Shown: positions 8,889-16,761 of the stretch, in pieces | How positions within the stretch are numbered: the first letter of the stretch is position 1 | Layout: every line of letters begins with the position of its first letter | Source of the DNA: an uncultured Oscillospiraceae bacterium | GTDB lineage: Bacteria > Bacillota > Clostridia > Oscillospirales > Ruminococcaceae | Assembly (NCBI GenBank): GCA_934444765.1 | Contig: CAKSDC010000020.1 | Coordinates: forward strand, 1-40,833 | Direction of reading: 5' to 3' | Length of the DNA stretch: 40,833 bases | The notes under the pieces: model-generated | Told to the model about the DNA's origin: nothing | Database searches by the model: none | Seen by the model: the letters and a program-made list of their open reading frames with translations, nothing else | Made by a program: the position numbers and the translations under genes

Positions 8889-10361
8889 TTATAGAGTATC
8901 TATTAAACCTAAAAGATACTTTTTAATTACTAATAAGTCGGCAGTATTTACTTTGCCGTCGCCGTTTACGTCGCCCTTTTTCACGTCAGTAGAAGTGCTA
9001 TCCCCTGGTTTGGTGGTATCTTCTTTAGATACTGTATTTTCGTCAAAGTTATCAGTCTCAACGTCTACAAAAGGAATCTTATTATCTATTGCGTACTTAT
9101 TTGCTGAAGAACCAGTATAACCGTATATGGTAAAGATAGTACCTTTATCTTTTATAAGTACTGCAATATCAAAAAGGTATGCATTACGACCTAAGGCTTT
9201 TTCACCTACAGTAGTTTCCGCAGATAGTTCAGCCTTAACTAAAGACGAACATCCTAAAAATGCGCTATTACCTATAGAAGTTGTAGTATTTGGTATTACT
9301 ACGTCATCTATAGAACCGTCTTCTAAGAATGCTCTTTCACATATAGATACTAAACCTTCGTTAAAGGTAATATCTTTTAAACTTGTACAACCTCTAAAAG
9401 CCTATATTCCTATGCTCTTTACAGAAGCTGGTATCTCTACAGAGGTTAAAGCCTTACCACCATAAAAACAATCTTGTGGTATTGTGTTTAAGTTTGAAGA
9501 TAGTTTTAAAGTAGCCATGTTAGAACAGCCATAAAAAGCATTCTCTCCCAAGGATACTACAGTGTCAGGAAGAGAAACCTCCGTTAAACTGATACAACCA
9601 TTAAAAGCCTCTTTTCCTATAGAAGTTATTCCCTCAGAAAAATCTATAGTTAATAAACTGGTACAACCATTAAATACGTCTTTTCCAATAGAGTTTACAC
9701 TACTTGGAATATTTATACTTTTTAAATTATCACAATTTTCAAAAGCATACATACTTATAGAAGTTACAGTATTTGGAAGTTCAATATTTATTAATCCTCT
9801 ACAATGACTAAATGCTTTCCAACCTATACTTTTTAAATTATCTGGTAACACTATATTCACTAAACTTTTACAATCCATAAATGTACCGTCTTCCAATGCG
9901 GTGACATTAGAACTATCTTCAAATATTACTTCTTGTACGGAATTTCCACCAAAAGCACCCAACCCTTGAAGACTATAATCAATACTACTTACAGAATTAG
10001 GTACAGTAATCTTTTTAACAATATTATTACTTTGAAAACACTTTACACCAATAACTCTAACTGGTACACCATGTATAGTTCTTGGAATTACTACATCCAT
10101 ATCTGAACCTATATACTTAGTAATAGTATAAGTTTCTTCATTGAATTCAAAAGAATCTTCCGAAGTAGGAACTTGACCGTTTACAAGTTCAACTGGTGCG
10201 GTATCTTCGCCAGTGGTAGCATCTGTAGTTGTAGTCTCTTGAGTAGTTTCGACAACGTCATCTTCTGCAGATACACCTAAAGAAGAAATCCCTTCAAAAC
10301 TTGTAAAAGAAGCTAATAAAGAGATGGATAGTACTAACGAAACTATCTTTTTATACTTCAT
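8889..10361 (-). pseudogene. Secreted leucine-rich-repeat (BspA-like) dockerin protein, interrupted by an in-frame TAG
   Basis: One continuous frame of 490 codons is broken by a single TAG at 9402-9404 (codon 320). Before it: a signal peptide (about 1-31), a Thr-rich linker, and tandem BspA-type repeats of the form SIGKEAFNGCTSL. After it the frame stays open for 170 codons, starting AFRGCTSLKDITF, so the repeat is interrupted in mid-unit. It ends with a Thr/Ser linker and one dockerin calcium-binding segment (GDVNGDGKVNTADLLVIKKY) 11 codons before the TAA at 8889-8891. In sister repeats the stop position holds Glu, Lys or Asn, so a one-base change explains it. TAG ends other genes here, so recoding is unlikely. 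It would be a surface or cellulosome-attached protein. Alternatives are an assembly error or true truncation at 319 residues. Confidence 0.82.
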
Positions 10362-10399
10362 GATTAAAACCCCTTTTTTAAAATATTTATAGTATTATG

Positions 10400-10413
10400 A
10401 ATATTCGAATATT
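10400..10413. promoter_or_regulatory. Perfect palindrome at the start of the LRR-dockerin transcript (candidate operator)
   Basis: AATATTCGAATATT is self-complementary over 14 bp and lies about 10 bp downstream of the -10 box. A regulator site is possible; no regulator is identified. Confidence 0.35.
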
Positions 10414-10422
10414 ACAGACGTT

Positions 10423-10451
10423 ATTATAGTATAATTATTTTAAAATGTCAA
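10423..10451 (-). promoter_or_regulatory. Promoter of the LRR-dockerin gene
   Basis: On the minus strand TTGACA (10446-10451), a 17-bp spacer and TATAAT (10423-10428). A perfect 14-bp palindrome, AATATTCGAATATT, sits at 10400-10413 just past the expected transcription start. Confidence 0.8.
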
Positions 10452-10466
10452 GTACTTTTTTGAGAA

Positions 10467-10512
<46 letters not shown>

Positions 10513-10561
10513 GTTAAAATATATAGAATGATACTCGATAAAAACATCTTAATGGGTAAAT

Positions 10562-10594
10562 GTAAAAATCCCCACAGAACTACCTATGGGGATT
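10562..10594 (-). terminator. Terminator of rplM-rpsI
   Basis: An 8-bp stem (10567-10574 with 10587-10594) is followed on the minus strand by TTTTT. It lies 36 bases after the rpsI stop. Confidence 0.8.
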
Positions 10595-10630
10595 GTATAT
10601 AAATATATAAGCAATATACTTTGTGCAGAA

Positions 10631-11032
10631 CTATCTCTTAGAGAATTGAGGAGCACGACGAGCAGCCTTAAGACCGCACTTCTTTCTTTCCTTCATACGA
10701 GGGTCACGAGTTAAGAAGCCTTCCTTCTTTAAGATAGGACGAAGTTCAGGATTGTATATTAATAAAGCTCTTGAGATACCGTGTCTAATAGCACCAGCTT
10801 GACCAGTAACACCGCCACCAGTAACGGTACAAACGACGTCAAAGTTTTCAGTATTGCCAGTTATAGCTAAAGGTTGGCGAACTATTAACTTTAAAGTTTC
10901 AAGACCGAAGTATTCGTCAATGCTTCTGCCATTAATAGTAACGTTACCAGAACCTCTGTAAATTCTAACTCTTGCTACTGAGCTTTTTCTTCTACCAGTA
11001 CCGTAGAAGTATTCTTGTTTAGATTCGTACAT
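10631..11032 (-). CDS. rpsI: 30S ribosomal protein S9
   Basis: The 133-residue protein carries the S9 signatures: YGTGRRKSSVARVR near the N-terminus, the GGGVTGQAGAIRHGISRAL segment, and the basic tail ending in KR that reaches the ribosomal P-site. ATG 11030-11032 is chosen because AAGGAG is 10 bases upstream; a TTG two codons earlier is only 4 bases from it. It follows rplM directly, the universal L13-S9 pair. Confidence 0.97.
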   Translation of the reverse strand: MYESKQEYFYGTGRRKSSVARVRIYRGSGNVTINGRSIDEYFGLETLKLIVRQPLAITGNTENFDVVCTVTGGGVTGQAGAIRHGISRALLIYNPELRPILKKEGFLTRDPRMKERKKCGLKAARRAPQFSKR

Positions 11033-11050
11033 AATCAATATGCTCCTTTC

Positions 11051-11458
11051 TTATATTTCGTAAACTTCTGGCTTTTGTACAGCCTGTTTATGTTCGCTAC
11101 CAGCATATACTCTTAAATGAGTAAGAGCCTTGTCTCCAAGAGTGTTGTTAGGGAGCATACCTCTTACAGCATAGAACATAGCCTTATCAGGATTTTTAGC
11201 CATTAATTCCTTATATTGAATCTTCTTTAGACCACCAATCCAGCCAGTATGCCAGATGTAATGTTTTTGTTCTAACTTCTTACCAGTAAGAACTGCTTTA
11301 GCACAGTTAATAATAATAACGCCGTCACCACATTCAACGTTAGGAGCATAAGTAGGTTTATGCTTACCTCTTAAGATGTGAGCAGCAGTAGCAGCAACTC
11401 TACCAAGAGACTTGCCTTCAGCGTCTAAGATATACCATTTTTTTTGTGTATTAGACAT
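11051..11458 (-). CDS. rplM: 50S ribosomal protein L13
   Basis: The 135-residue protein matches L13 throughout: KKWYILDAEGKSLGR, AAHILRGKHKPTYAP, and MLPNNTLGDKALTHLRVYAG. ATG 11456-11458 follows GGAGGA at 7 bases; a longer in-frame reading upstream lacks such a site. It is first in the rplM-rpsI operon, with a strong promoter about 145 bases upstream and a structured leader. Confidence 0.97.
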   Translation of the reverse strand: MSNTQKKWYILDAEGKSLGRVAATAAHILRGKHKPTYAPNVECGDGVIIINCAKAVLTGKKLEQKHYIWHTGWIGGLKKIQYKELMAKNPDKAMFYAVRGMLPNNTLGDKALTHLRVYAGSEHKQAVQKPEVYEI

Positions 11459-11595
11459 ATATAATTCCTCCATTCTTATTTTAACGCCCATATAATAGAC
11501 ATTTTTTGAGTACACGCTATCCAAATGGAGAGCGAAGTTATCGAAAAAAGTATTCAGTCGATATAAAAGATACTACTATTACTATCGACGCAACG
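11459..11595 (-). promoter_or_regulatory. Leader of rplM, possible L13-type autoregulatory RNA
   Basis: The transcript has about 135 untranslated bases before L13. Within it GTCGATA (11579-11585 region) can pair with TATCGAC (11558-11564 region) in a 7-bp stem. Known L13 leaders in Firmicutes bind free L13 to limit synthesis. Position and a hairpin are all I can see, so a match to that RNA family is not established. Confidence 0.35.
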
Positions 11596-11601
11596 ATAAT
11601 A

Positions 11602-11630
11602 ATTATATAACACTTTTGGTATTCTGTCAA
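11602..11630 (-). promoter_or_regulatory. Promoter of rplM-rpsI
   Basis: On the minus strand consensus TTGACA (11625-11630), a 17-bp spacer and consensus TATAAT (11602-11607), as expected for a ribosomal protein operon. The remaining 11631-11808 is AT-rich and I see nothing else in it. Confidence 0.88.
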
Positions 11631-11808
11631 TGGTAAAAATACACTTTTTAGTTTAAATATAGCCTTTTAAAGAAAATATCATACTAATATACTTGAACTC
11701 TCTACTTTTTTCTCTATTTCTCTACGTTTCTTAGATTTCATTTTAAAAAAGCGGAACTCTAAACGTCCAAAATGTACTCATTATAGTACATTAATCCCAT
11801 ATTTTTGG

Positions 11809-11837
11809 TTGACTATTCTTCAGTTATACGATATAAT
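11809..11837 (+). promoter_or_regulatory. Promoter of the unknown gene and ligA
   Basis: TTGACT (11809-11814), a 17-bp spacer and TATAAT (11832-11837). The predicted transcript starts near 11844, directly before an AAGGTGGTG ribosome-binding sequence. Confidence 0.8.
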
Positions 11838-11861
11838 TTTAACTATAAGGTGGTGATAGCT

Positions 11862-12407
11862 ATTTTTAAAAACATATACTTAGACCTACATATGCACAAC
11901 GTGAGCGAAAACTATACTATAACCAATCTAAAACAGGTTAGACTTTGGAAGTCAAGAGGGTTTGAAGTGGTACATGGCTACAGACTGCCTAAACAGATAC
12001 GTTCGCCATTACAAGTCACTCTATTAAGTAAGCCTTTAAATATAGAGCAGTTTGGAAAACACTCTCTAATAGGTAGCAAGATAACAGAAGCCTCTATCAA
12101 CTTTGGCGATAACTTTTTAGGTTTAAAGTTGAACAGTTACTTTGGTACAAGATGGTTAGTATACTGTTCAGACTGTAACAGTAGCAGAATACTATTAGAT
12201 AGTAAAAAGTTCAACTGTAATACTATGGATACTCTAATAGACTGCACACTTAAAGACGTACTAATTACCAATACTAAAGTAGTACTAACTCTATTAGATA
12301 TCGACGGTAATACGCATACTGTTCGTACAGACTGCATAGGTGTAAACGGTAAGGCTAAGGAGTATTGGCTAACTATCTATGACGGTTCTAAACTAAGAAC
12401 CTATTAA
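11862..12407 (+). CDS. Protein of unknown function upstream of ligA
   Basis: I do not recognise this protein. The start is uncertain. The frame opens upstream at TTG 11805, but that lies inside the promoter. The only good Shine-Dalgarno (AAGGTGG, 11847-11853) is 8 bases before an ATT codon at 11862, giving 182 residues; the next ATG is 11892 with no ribosome-binding site, and GTG 11853 would be almost leaderless. The protein is soluble and Asn/Leu-rich. It has one CxxC (YCSDC) in the middle and a beta-rich C-terminal half ending GNTHTVRTDCIG...KLRTY. It is 27 bases ahead of ligA under the same promoter, so a role near DNA replication or repair is conceivable but unsupported. Confidence 0.7.
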   Translation: MFKNIYLDLHMHNVSENYTITNLKQVRLWKSRGFEVVHGYRLPKQIRSPLQVTLLSKPLNIEQFGKHSLIGSKITEASINFGDNFLGLKLNSYFGTRWLVYCSDCNSSRILLDSKKFNCNTMDTLIDCTLKDVLITNTKVVLTLLDIDGNTHTVRTDCIGVNGKAKEYWLTIYDGSKLRTY

Positions 12408-12434
12408 CTACACAATGAAAGGATATATATATCT

Positions 12435-14390
12435 ATGGATATGGATAACATCAAACAGTTGGTAGATACTTTAAATAAGTATCGTAACGAATACTACAAT
12501 CAAAATAACCCTTCGGTAAGTGATGAGGAATACGATAGACTATTCGATAAGCTAACACAATTAGAAAAAGATACTGGTATAGTACTATCTAATTCACCTA
12601 CACATAGCGTAGGATATCAAGTTATTAGTAAACTTGCCAAAGTTACGCATACTACTCCCCTACTATCTTTGGACAAGACTAAAGATTTACAAGATGTACG
12701 CAAGTTTGTAAATAGTCAACCTTGTTTAGTGATGCTAAAGTATGACGGTCTAACCGTAAAGTTGGTATATCAAGACGGCGTACTAACAGAAGCCTCTACC
12801 AGAGGAAACGGCACTGTAGGGGAAAATATCACTCACAATGCAAAGACTTTTAAAAATATTCCTCTAACCGTGCCTACTAAAGAACGCTTAGTAGTAGTAG
12901 GTGAAGCTATCATTCATAAAGACGACTTTGAGAGTATCAACTCCACTTTAGAAGATAAAGATAAGTACAAAACGCCAAGAAATCTTTCAGCAGGTTCTGT
13001 AAGGCAGTTAGATAGTAGTATCTGTGCCAATAGAAAGGTTTACTATATGCCATTTAACGTGTTGGAAGGTTTAGACGGAAACTCTAAATATCAAAACTTA
13101 AACACTCTAAAGCAATGGGGATTTCAAACTGAACAATATTACAGACTTCCAGACGATAACGGAACTTCCTTAGAAAGTGCCATAGAAAAACTTCAAGAAG
13201 TAGCTACCGAACGTTCAATACCGATAGACGGAATAGTTATTCAATATGACGATATAGCATACTCTAAAAAGCAAGGAAAGACTTCTCACCACTATAACGA
13301 CGGTATAGCCTTTAAGTTCAACGACGAAGCGGAAACTACTACCCTACAGTCTGTAGAGTGGCAAGTTAGTCGTAACGGAAACTTAACTCCTGTAGCTATC
13401 TTCAATCCAGTAATCATAGACGGTACAGAAGTTTCCCGTGCCAGTCTGCACAATATAAGTATAGTACAGTCTTTAGAGTTAGGCATAGGTGATAGTATAT
13501 CGGTAATAAAGGCTAACATGATAATTCCACAAGTAGTAGAAAACTACACCAAAAGCAACACCTTAAAGATACCTACAGTATGTCCTATATGCAACTCTGC
13601 CACTAAGATTAAGCAGTTAAACGATACCAAAGTATTAACCTGTTCCAATCCTGACTGTAGCGGAAAACAACTTCAACAGTATGTACATTACGTATCCAAA
13701 CCTTGCATGAACGTTGACGGTCTAAGCGAAGCACTATTAACTAAGTTCATAGAACATGGATTTTTAAAATCCATTGTGGATATATACACTCTAAATCGCT
13801 ATCAAGACCAAATAGTAAGCATGGATAAGTTCGGCGAAAAGAGTTGGAATAACCTTTGGAATAGCATCCAAAATAGTCGAACCTGTAAGTTAGAAAACTT
13901 TTTAACCGCTTTAGGAATATCACAGATAGGAAAATCAGCCTCTAAAGTGTTAGCTAAAGAGTTCAAGGGTTCATGGCAAGACTTCTACCACGCTATAAGT
14001 AACGGTTTCGACTTTACCACTCTAAACGACTTTGGGGAAGTAGCACATACTTCTTTAATGGAATGGTTCAGCAATCCTAAACATATAGCGTTATTAGATA
14101 GTCTGCTACAGTATATCACTTTTGAACCCTACAAAGATGCTAACGATAACGCCAACAGTCCGTTTTTAAATAAGACGGTAGTAGTTACAGGTACTCTAAG
14201 CAACTACTCCAGAGATGGCATAAAAGAACTTCTTGAAAGTTTAGGTGCAAAGGTTACTAACTCTATAAGCAAAAAGACTGACTACTTAATAGCAGGTGAA
14301 AAAGCAGGTTCTAAGTTAGAAAAGGCTAAATCTTTAGAAGTTACAGTCCTAACCGAAACAGACTTTGAAAACATGACTACTTCCAAATAG
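12435..14390 (+). CDS. ligA: NAD-dependent DNA ligase
   Basis: The 651-residue protein seals nicks in DNA using NAD+. The adenylated lysine is in KYDG at residues 102-105. The oligonucleotide-binding part includes GIAFKF and the VEWQVSRNGNLTPVA segment. A zinc finger with four cysteines follows (CPIC...CSNPDC, residues about 380-406), then helix-hairpin-helix repeats, and a BRCT domain from about 573 to the end (VVVTGTLSNYSRDGIKELLE). It is slightly shorter than the usual 670. The N-terminal region has the relaxed form NSPTHSVG in place of the usual HPTSPTQ, and LSLDKTKD in place of LSLxNAF, so it is a divergent ligase. It may be an accessory rather than the main copy, which cannot be told here. 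Confidence 0.94.
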   Translation: MDMDNIKQLVDTLNKYRNEYYNQNNPSVSDEEYDRLFDKLTQLEKDTGIVLSNSPTHSVGYQVISKLAKVTHTTPLLSLDKTKDLQDVRKFVNSQPCLVMLKYDGLTVKLVYQDGVLTEASTRGNGTVGENITHNAKTFKNIPLTVPTKERLVVVGEAIIHKDDFESINSTLEDKDKYKTPRNLSAGSVRQLDSSICANRKVYYMPFNVLEGLDGNSKYQNLNTLKQWGFQTEQYYRLPDDNGTSLESAIEKLQEVATERSIPIDGIVIQYDDIAYSKKQGKTSHHYNDGIAFKFNDEAETTTLQSVEWQVSRNGNLTPVAIFNPVIIDGTEVSRASLHNISIVQSLELGIGDSISVIKANMIIPQVVENYTKSNTLKIPTVCPICNSATKIKQLNDTKVLTCSNPDCSGKQLQQYVHYVSKPCMNVDGLSEALLTKFIEHGFLKSIVDIYTLNRYQDQIVSMDKFGEKSWNNLWNSIQNSRTCKLENFLTALGISQIGKSASKVLAKEFKGSWQDFYHAISNGFDFTTLNDFGEVAHTSLMEWFSNPKHIALLDSLLQYITFEPYKDANDNANSPFLNKTVVVTGTLSNYSRDGIKELLESLGAKVTNSISKKTDYLIAGEKAGSKLEKAKSLEVTVLTETDFENMTTSK

Positions 14391-14398
14391 CAACAAAA

Positions 14399-14433
14399 AA
14401 GAACGTTCTGCATAAGTAGAACGTTCTTATCTT
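14399..14433. terminator. Bidirectional terminator between ligA and the purine operon
   Basis: A perfect 11-bp stem (14399-14409 with 14418-14428) with an 8-base loop. A-rich flanks on the left give a T6 tract on the minus strand, and TTATCTTT follows on the plus strand. Converging genes share it. Confidence 0.82.
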
Positions 14434-14436
14434 TAA

Positions 14437-15069
14437 TTATTCAAAAAAATCTTTGCTTGAATAGTGTACGTCTTTAACTATATCGCCATGACAGTCTATG
14501 TTTACACGTTCTTGACTTACCAAGTACAACACCCACGAATAGTATATAACATAAGCTACCGAATTTATAAGTACGCTAACGTATACTCTTGTACCGTATA
14601 CTATGCAAAAAGTTCCAAGCAGAGTTATAACAGTACATACACCAGTAGCTACTTGCATACTACCATTTTGAGGGTCAAAAGTTAGATGAGATAAGCATAC
14701 CAACGCTGAAAATATCGAATGTGATATTATCAACACTTTAGAAGACGGATTATAAGCATCTTGAATGGACACAAAGTTGAAGTCCATTAATACTATGCTA
14801 AGTTCAGTGATAAAGTATAGTACTAAAGCAGTTTTTAATAGTCTTCTATCACGTAACTTGCCTATAAAACCTACTATATATGTAGACATGAGTACAAATC
14901 CAAGACATTCCAAAAAGTACGCTATACCCTCAGTGATAGCACTAATTTGATTGGTAACTAAGAATATGCGATAGTATATCATACATACTATTATAAATAG
15001 TATAAACATAGAGTTAGAAAGTATGGCTATCTTTAGATATCCTTTAAGATTGTTAATCTTTTGTAGCAT
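14437..15069 (-). CDS. Polytopic membrane protein of unknown function at the end of the purine operon
   Basis: A 210-residue protein with about six hydrophobic segments: near 14-34, 42-66, 76-96, 110-127, 138-156 and 163-183. It has a short basic N-terminus and a charged C-terminal tail. I recognise no family motif. Its Shine-Dalgarno AAGGA overlaps the stop codon of purD, only 7 bases separate the genes, and it is last before the terminator, so it is translated from the purine operon. Role unknown; a transporter-like role in purine metabolism would be a guess. Confidence 0.75.
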   Translation of the reverse strand: MLQKINNLKGYLKIAILSNSMFILFIIVCMIYYRIFLVTNQISAITEGIAYFLECLGFVLMSTYIVGFIGKLRDRRLLKTALVLYFITELSIVLMDFNFVSIQDAYNPSSKVLIISHSIFSALVCLSHLTFDPQNGSMQVATGVCTVITLLGTFCIVYGTRVYVSVLINSVAYVIYYSWVLYLVSQERVNIDCHGDIVKDVHYSSKDFFE

Positions 15070-15076
15070 ATACGCA

Positions 15077-16360
15077 TCAATCCTTAACTGCTAAAGCCCT
15101 TTTACCTATATCGTTTCTATAGTGTACATTATCCCAATGGATAGTCTTTACTGCCTTGTAAGAAGTGTCTAAAGCCTGTTGTAGAGTATCGCCTATAGCA
15201 GTAACGCCAAGAACTCTACCACCGTTAGTGTAGAACTTACCGTTGTCATACTTAGTACCGGCATGATATACGAATACGCCGTCGGTTTGACCCTTATCAT
15301 CAAGACCAGTAATTTCTAAGCCCTTAGGATAACTCTTAGGATATCCACCACTTGCCATAACCACACAAGAAGCACAAGCGTCTTTCCACTTAACGTCTAT
15401 GGTGTCTAACTTGTCATCGAATATGGCTAACATTATATCTACTAAGTCGGTATCTAATAGAGGTAGTACTACTTGAGTTTCAGGGTCACCAAATCTGCAA
15501 TTGTACTCTATAACCTTAGGACCGTTAGGGGTTATCATTAAGCCAAAGTATAGACAGCCTTTAAAGGTTCTGCCTTCTTGTTGCATAGCCTTAATGGTAG
15601 GTATGAATATTTTTTCCATACACTCATCAGCTATAGCGGAGGTATAGTAAGGGTTAGGGGCAACAGTACCCATACCACCAGTATTAAGACCCTTATCGCC
15701 GTCTAAAGCACGTTTATGGTCCATAGAAGATACCATAGGTTTAATAGTTTTTCCGTCAGTAAAGCATAGTACCGAAACTTCTGGACCTGTTAAGAACTCT
15801 TCTATTACTACGTTAGCACCGCTTTCGCCGAACACTCTATCTTCCATAATAGACTTAATGCCGTCTTCTGCCTGAGCGTAATCTTCTGCTATTATTACAC
15901 CTTTACCGAGTGCTAAACCGTCTGCTTTGATTACTGTAGGATACGTATCTTCCTTTTTGATGTATTCTATAGCGTCTTTTGAGTTAGAGAATACTTCATA
16001 CTTTGCAGTAGGAATATTATACTTTTTCATTAACTGCTTAGAGAATACCTTACTACCTTCAATGATAGCACCTGCTTTGTTAGGACCAAAAGTTTTAAAT
16101 CCTTGTTGGTTTAGAGCGTCCACCATACCAAGTACAAGAGGGTCATCTGGAGCTACTACTACTAAGTCTGCTTGTACCTGTTTAGCTAAGTCTACTACAG
16201 CGTCGATATCGGTAGCAGAAACGTTTGGGAAGCATTCGGCATATCTTGAAATACCTCCGTTACCTGGTACACAGAAAATCTTTTCAGTCTTAGAACTTTC
16301 TGCCAACTTCATAATTAGGGCGTGTTCACGACCACCGCCACCTACTACTAAAATTTTCAT
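15077..16360 (-). CDS. purD: Phosphoribosylamine-glycine ligase (GAR synthetase)
   Basis: The 427-residue ATP-grasp enzyme joins glycine to phosphoribosylamine, step 2 of de novo purine synthesis. The N-terminal VVGGGGREHAL motif is at residues 4-14. The ATP-grasp core shows TVIKADGLALGKGV and VVIEEFLTGPEVSVL, and the signature FGDPETQ with EYNCRFGDPE lies near residue 290. Length is normal for a monofunctional PurD, with no PurM or PurN fused. AAAGGAGG precedes the ATG. Confidence 0.97.
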   Translation of the reverse strand: MKILVVGGGGREHALIMKLAESSKTEKIFCVPGNGGISRYAECFPNVSATDIDAVVDLAKQVQADLVVVAPDDPLVLGMVDALNQQGFKTFGPNKAGAIIEGSKVFSKQLMKKYNIPTAKYEVFSNSKDAIEYIKKEDTYPTVIKADGLALGKGVIIAEDYAQAEDGIKSIMEDRVFGESGANVVIEEFLTGPEVSVLCFTDGKTIKPMVSSMDHKRALDGDKGLNTGGMGTVAPNPYYTSAIADECMEKIFIPTIKAMQQEGRTFKGCLYFGLMITPNGPKVIEYNCRFGDPETQVVLPLLDTDLVDIMLAIFDDKLDTIDVKWKDACASCVVMASGGYPKSYPKGLEITGLDDKGQTDGVFVYHAGTKYDNGKFYTNGGRVLGVTAIGDTLQQALDTSYKAVKTIHWDNVHYRNDIGKRALAVKD

Positions 16361-16387
16361 GGTTAAAAACCTCCTTTATTCGTTGTG

Positions 16388-16684
16388 TTAGAATATCCAG
16401 CTATCGTTTACTATTAAGTTTCCCACACGCACAAAGAACATAATCATAACTATTTGGAAGATAAAGTCCACTATACATAGAGCGATACTCCACTTAGTCT
16501 TTTTTAAGTCTTTAGGATTTTCGCATTCGTTTAAAGCGGTCTTACCGTATAGCAATGCACACACTGAACACACCGTAGGAACTAATATAATAGCTAATAA
16601 GGTAGTCATAAAAGAGACTATCGCCCAAAATTGACACCTATCCGCTGGATTGGAACTCTTATAGTAACGTTTTAAATTAAACAT
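16388..16684 (-). CDS. Small two-helix membrane protein within the purine operon
   Basis: A 98-residue protein with two clear hydrophobic helices (about 22-46 and 68-90) separated by a charged loop ECENPKDLKKTK. The layout resembles small DUF4190-type membrane proteins, but I cannot assign a family. An AGGTG element lies 11 bases before the ATG. It sits between the AICAR transformylase gene and purD on the same strand. A 14-bp hairpin separates it from the gene upstream, so its expression may be reduced relative to the enzymes. Confidence 0.68.
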   Translation of the reverse strand: MFNLKRYYKSSNPADRCQFWAIVSFMTTLLAIILVPTVCSVCALLYGKTALNECENPKDLKKTKWSIALCIVDFIFQIVMIMFFVRVGNLIVNDSWIF

Positions 16685-16714
16685 CTATCAAGTTACACCT
16701 GTAAACTATATACA

Positions 16715-16750
16715 CATAGTATGAAAGAGTATAACGTCTTTCATACTATG
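16715..16750 (-). terminator. Long hairpin between AICAR transformylase and the small membrane gene
   Basis: A perfect 14-bp stem (16715-16728 with 16737-16750) and an 8-base loop, without a clean T-tract on the minus strand. It may be a partial terminator or an mRNA stability/processing element. Confidence 0.6.
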
Positions 16751-16761
16751 AATACTAACTA

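Noticed and set aside
9402..9404. TAG reassigned as a sense codon
   Set aside because: TAG terminates other genes in the window, such as ispH-rpsA and the 102-residue gene at 40237-40239, so a general recoding is not supported.
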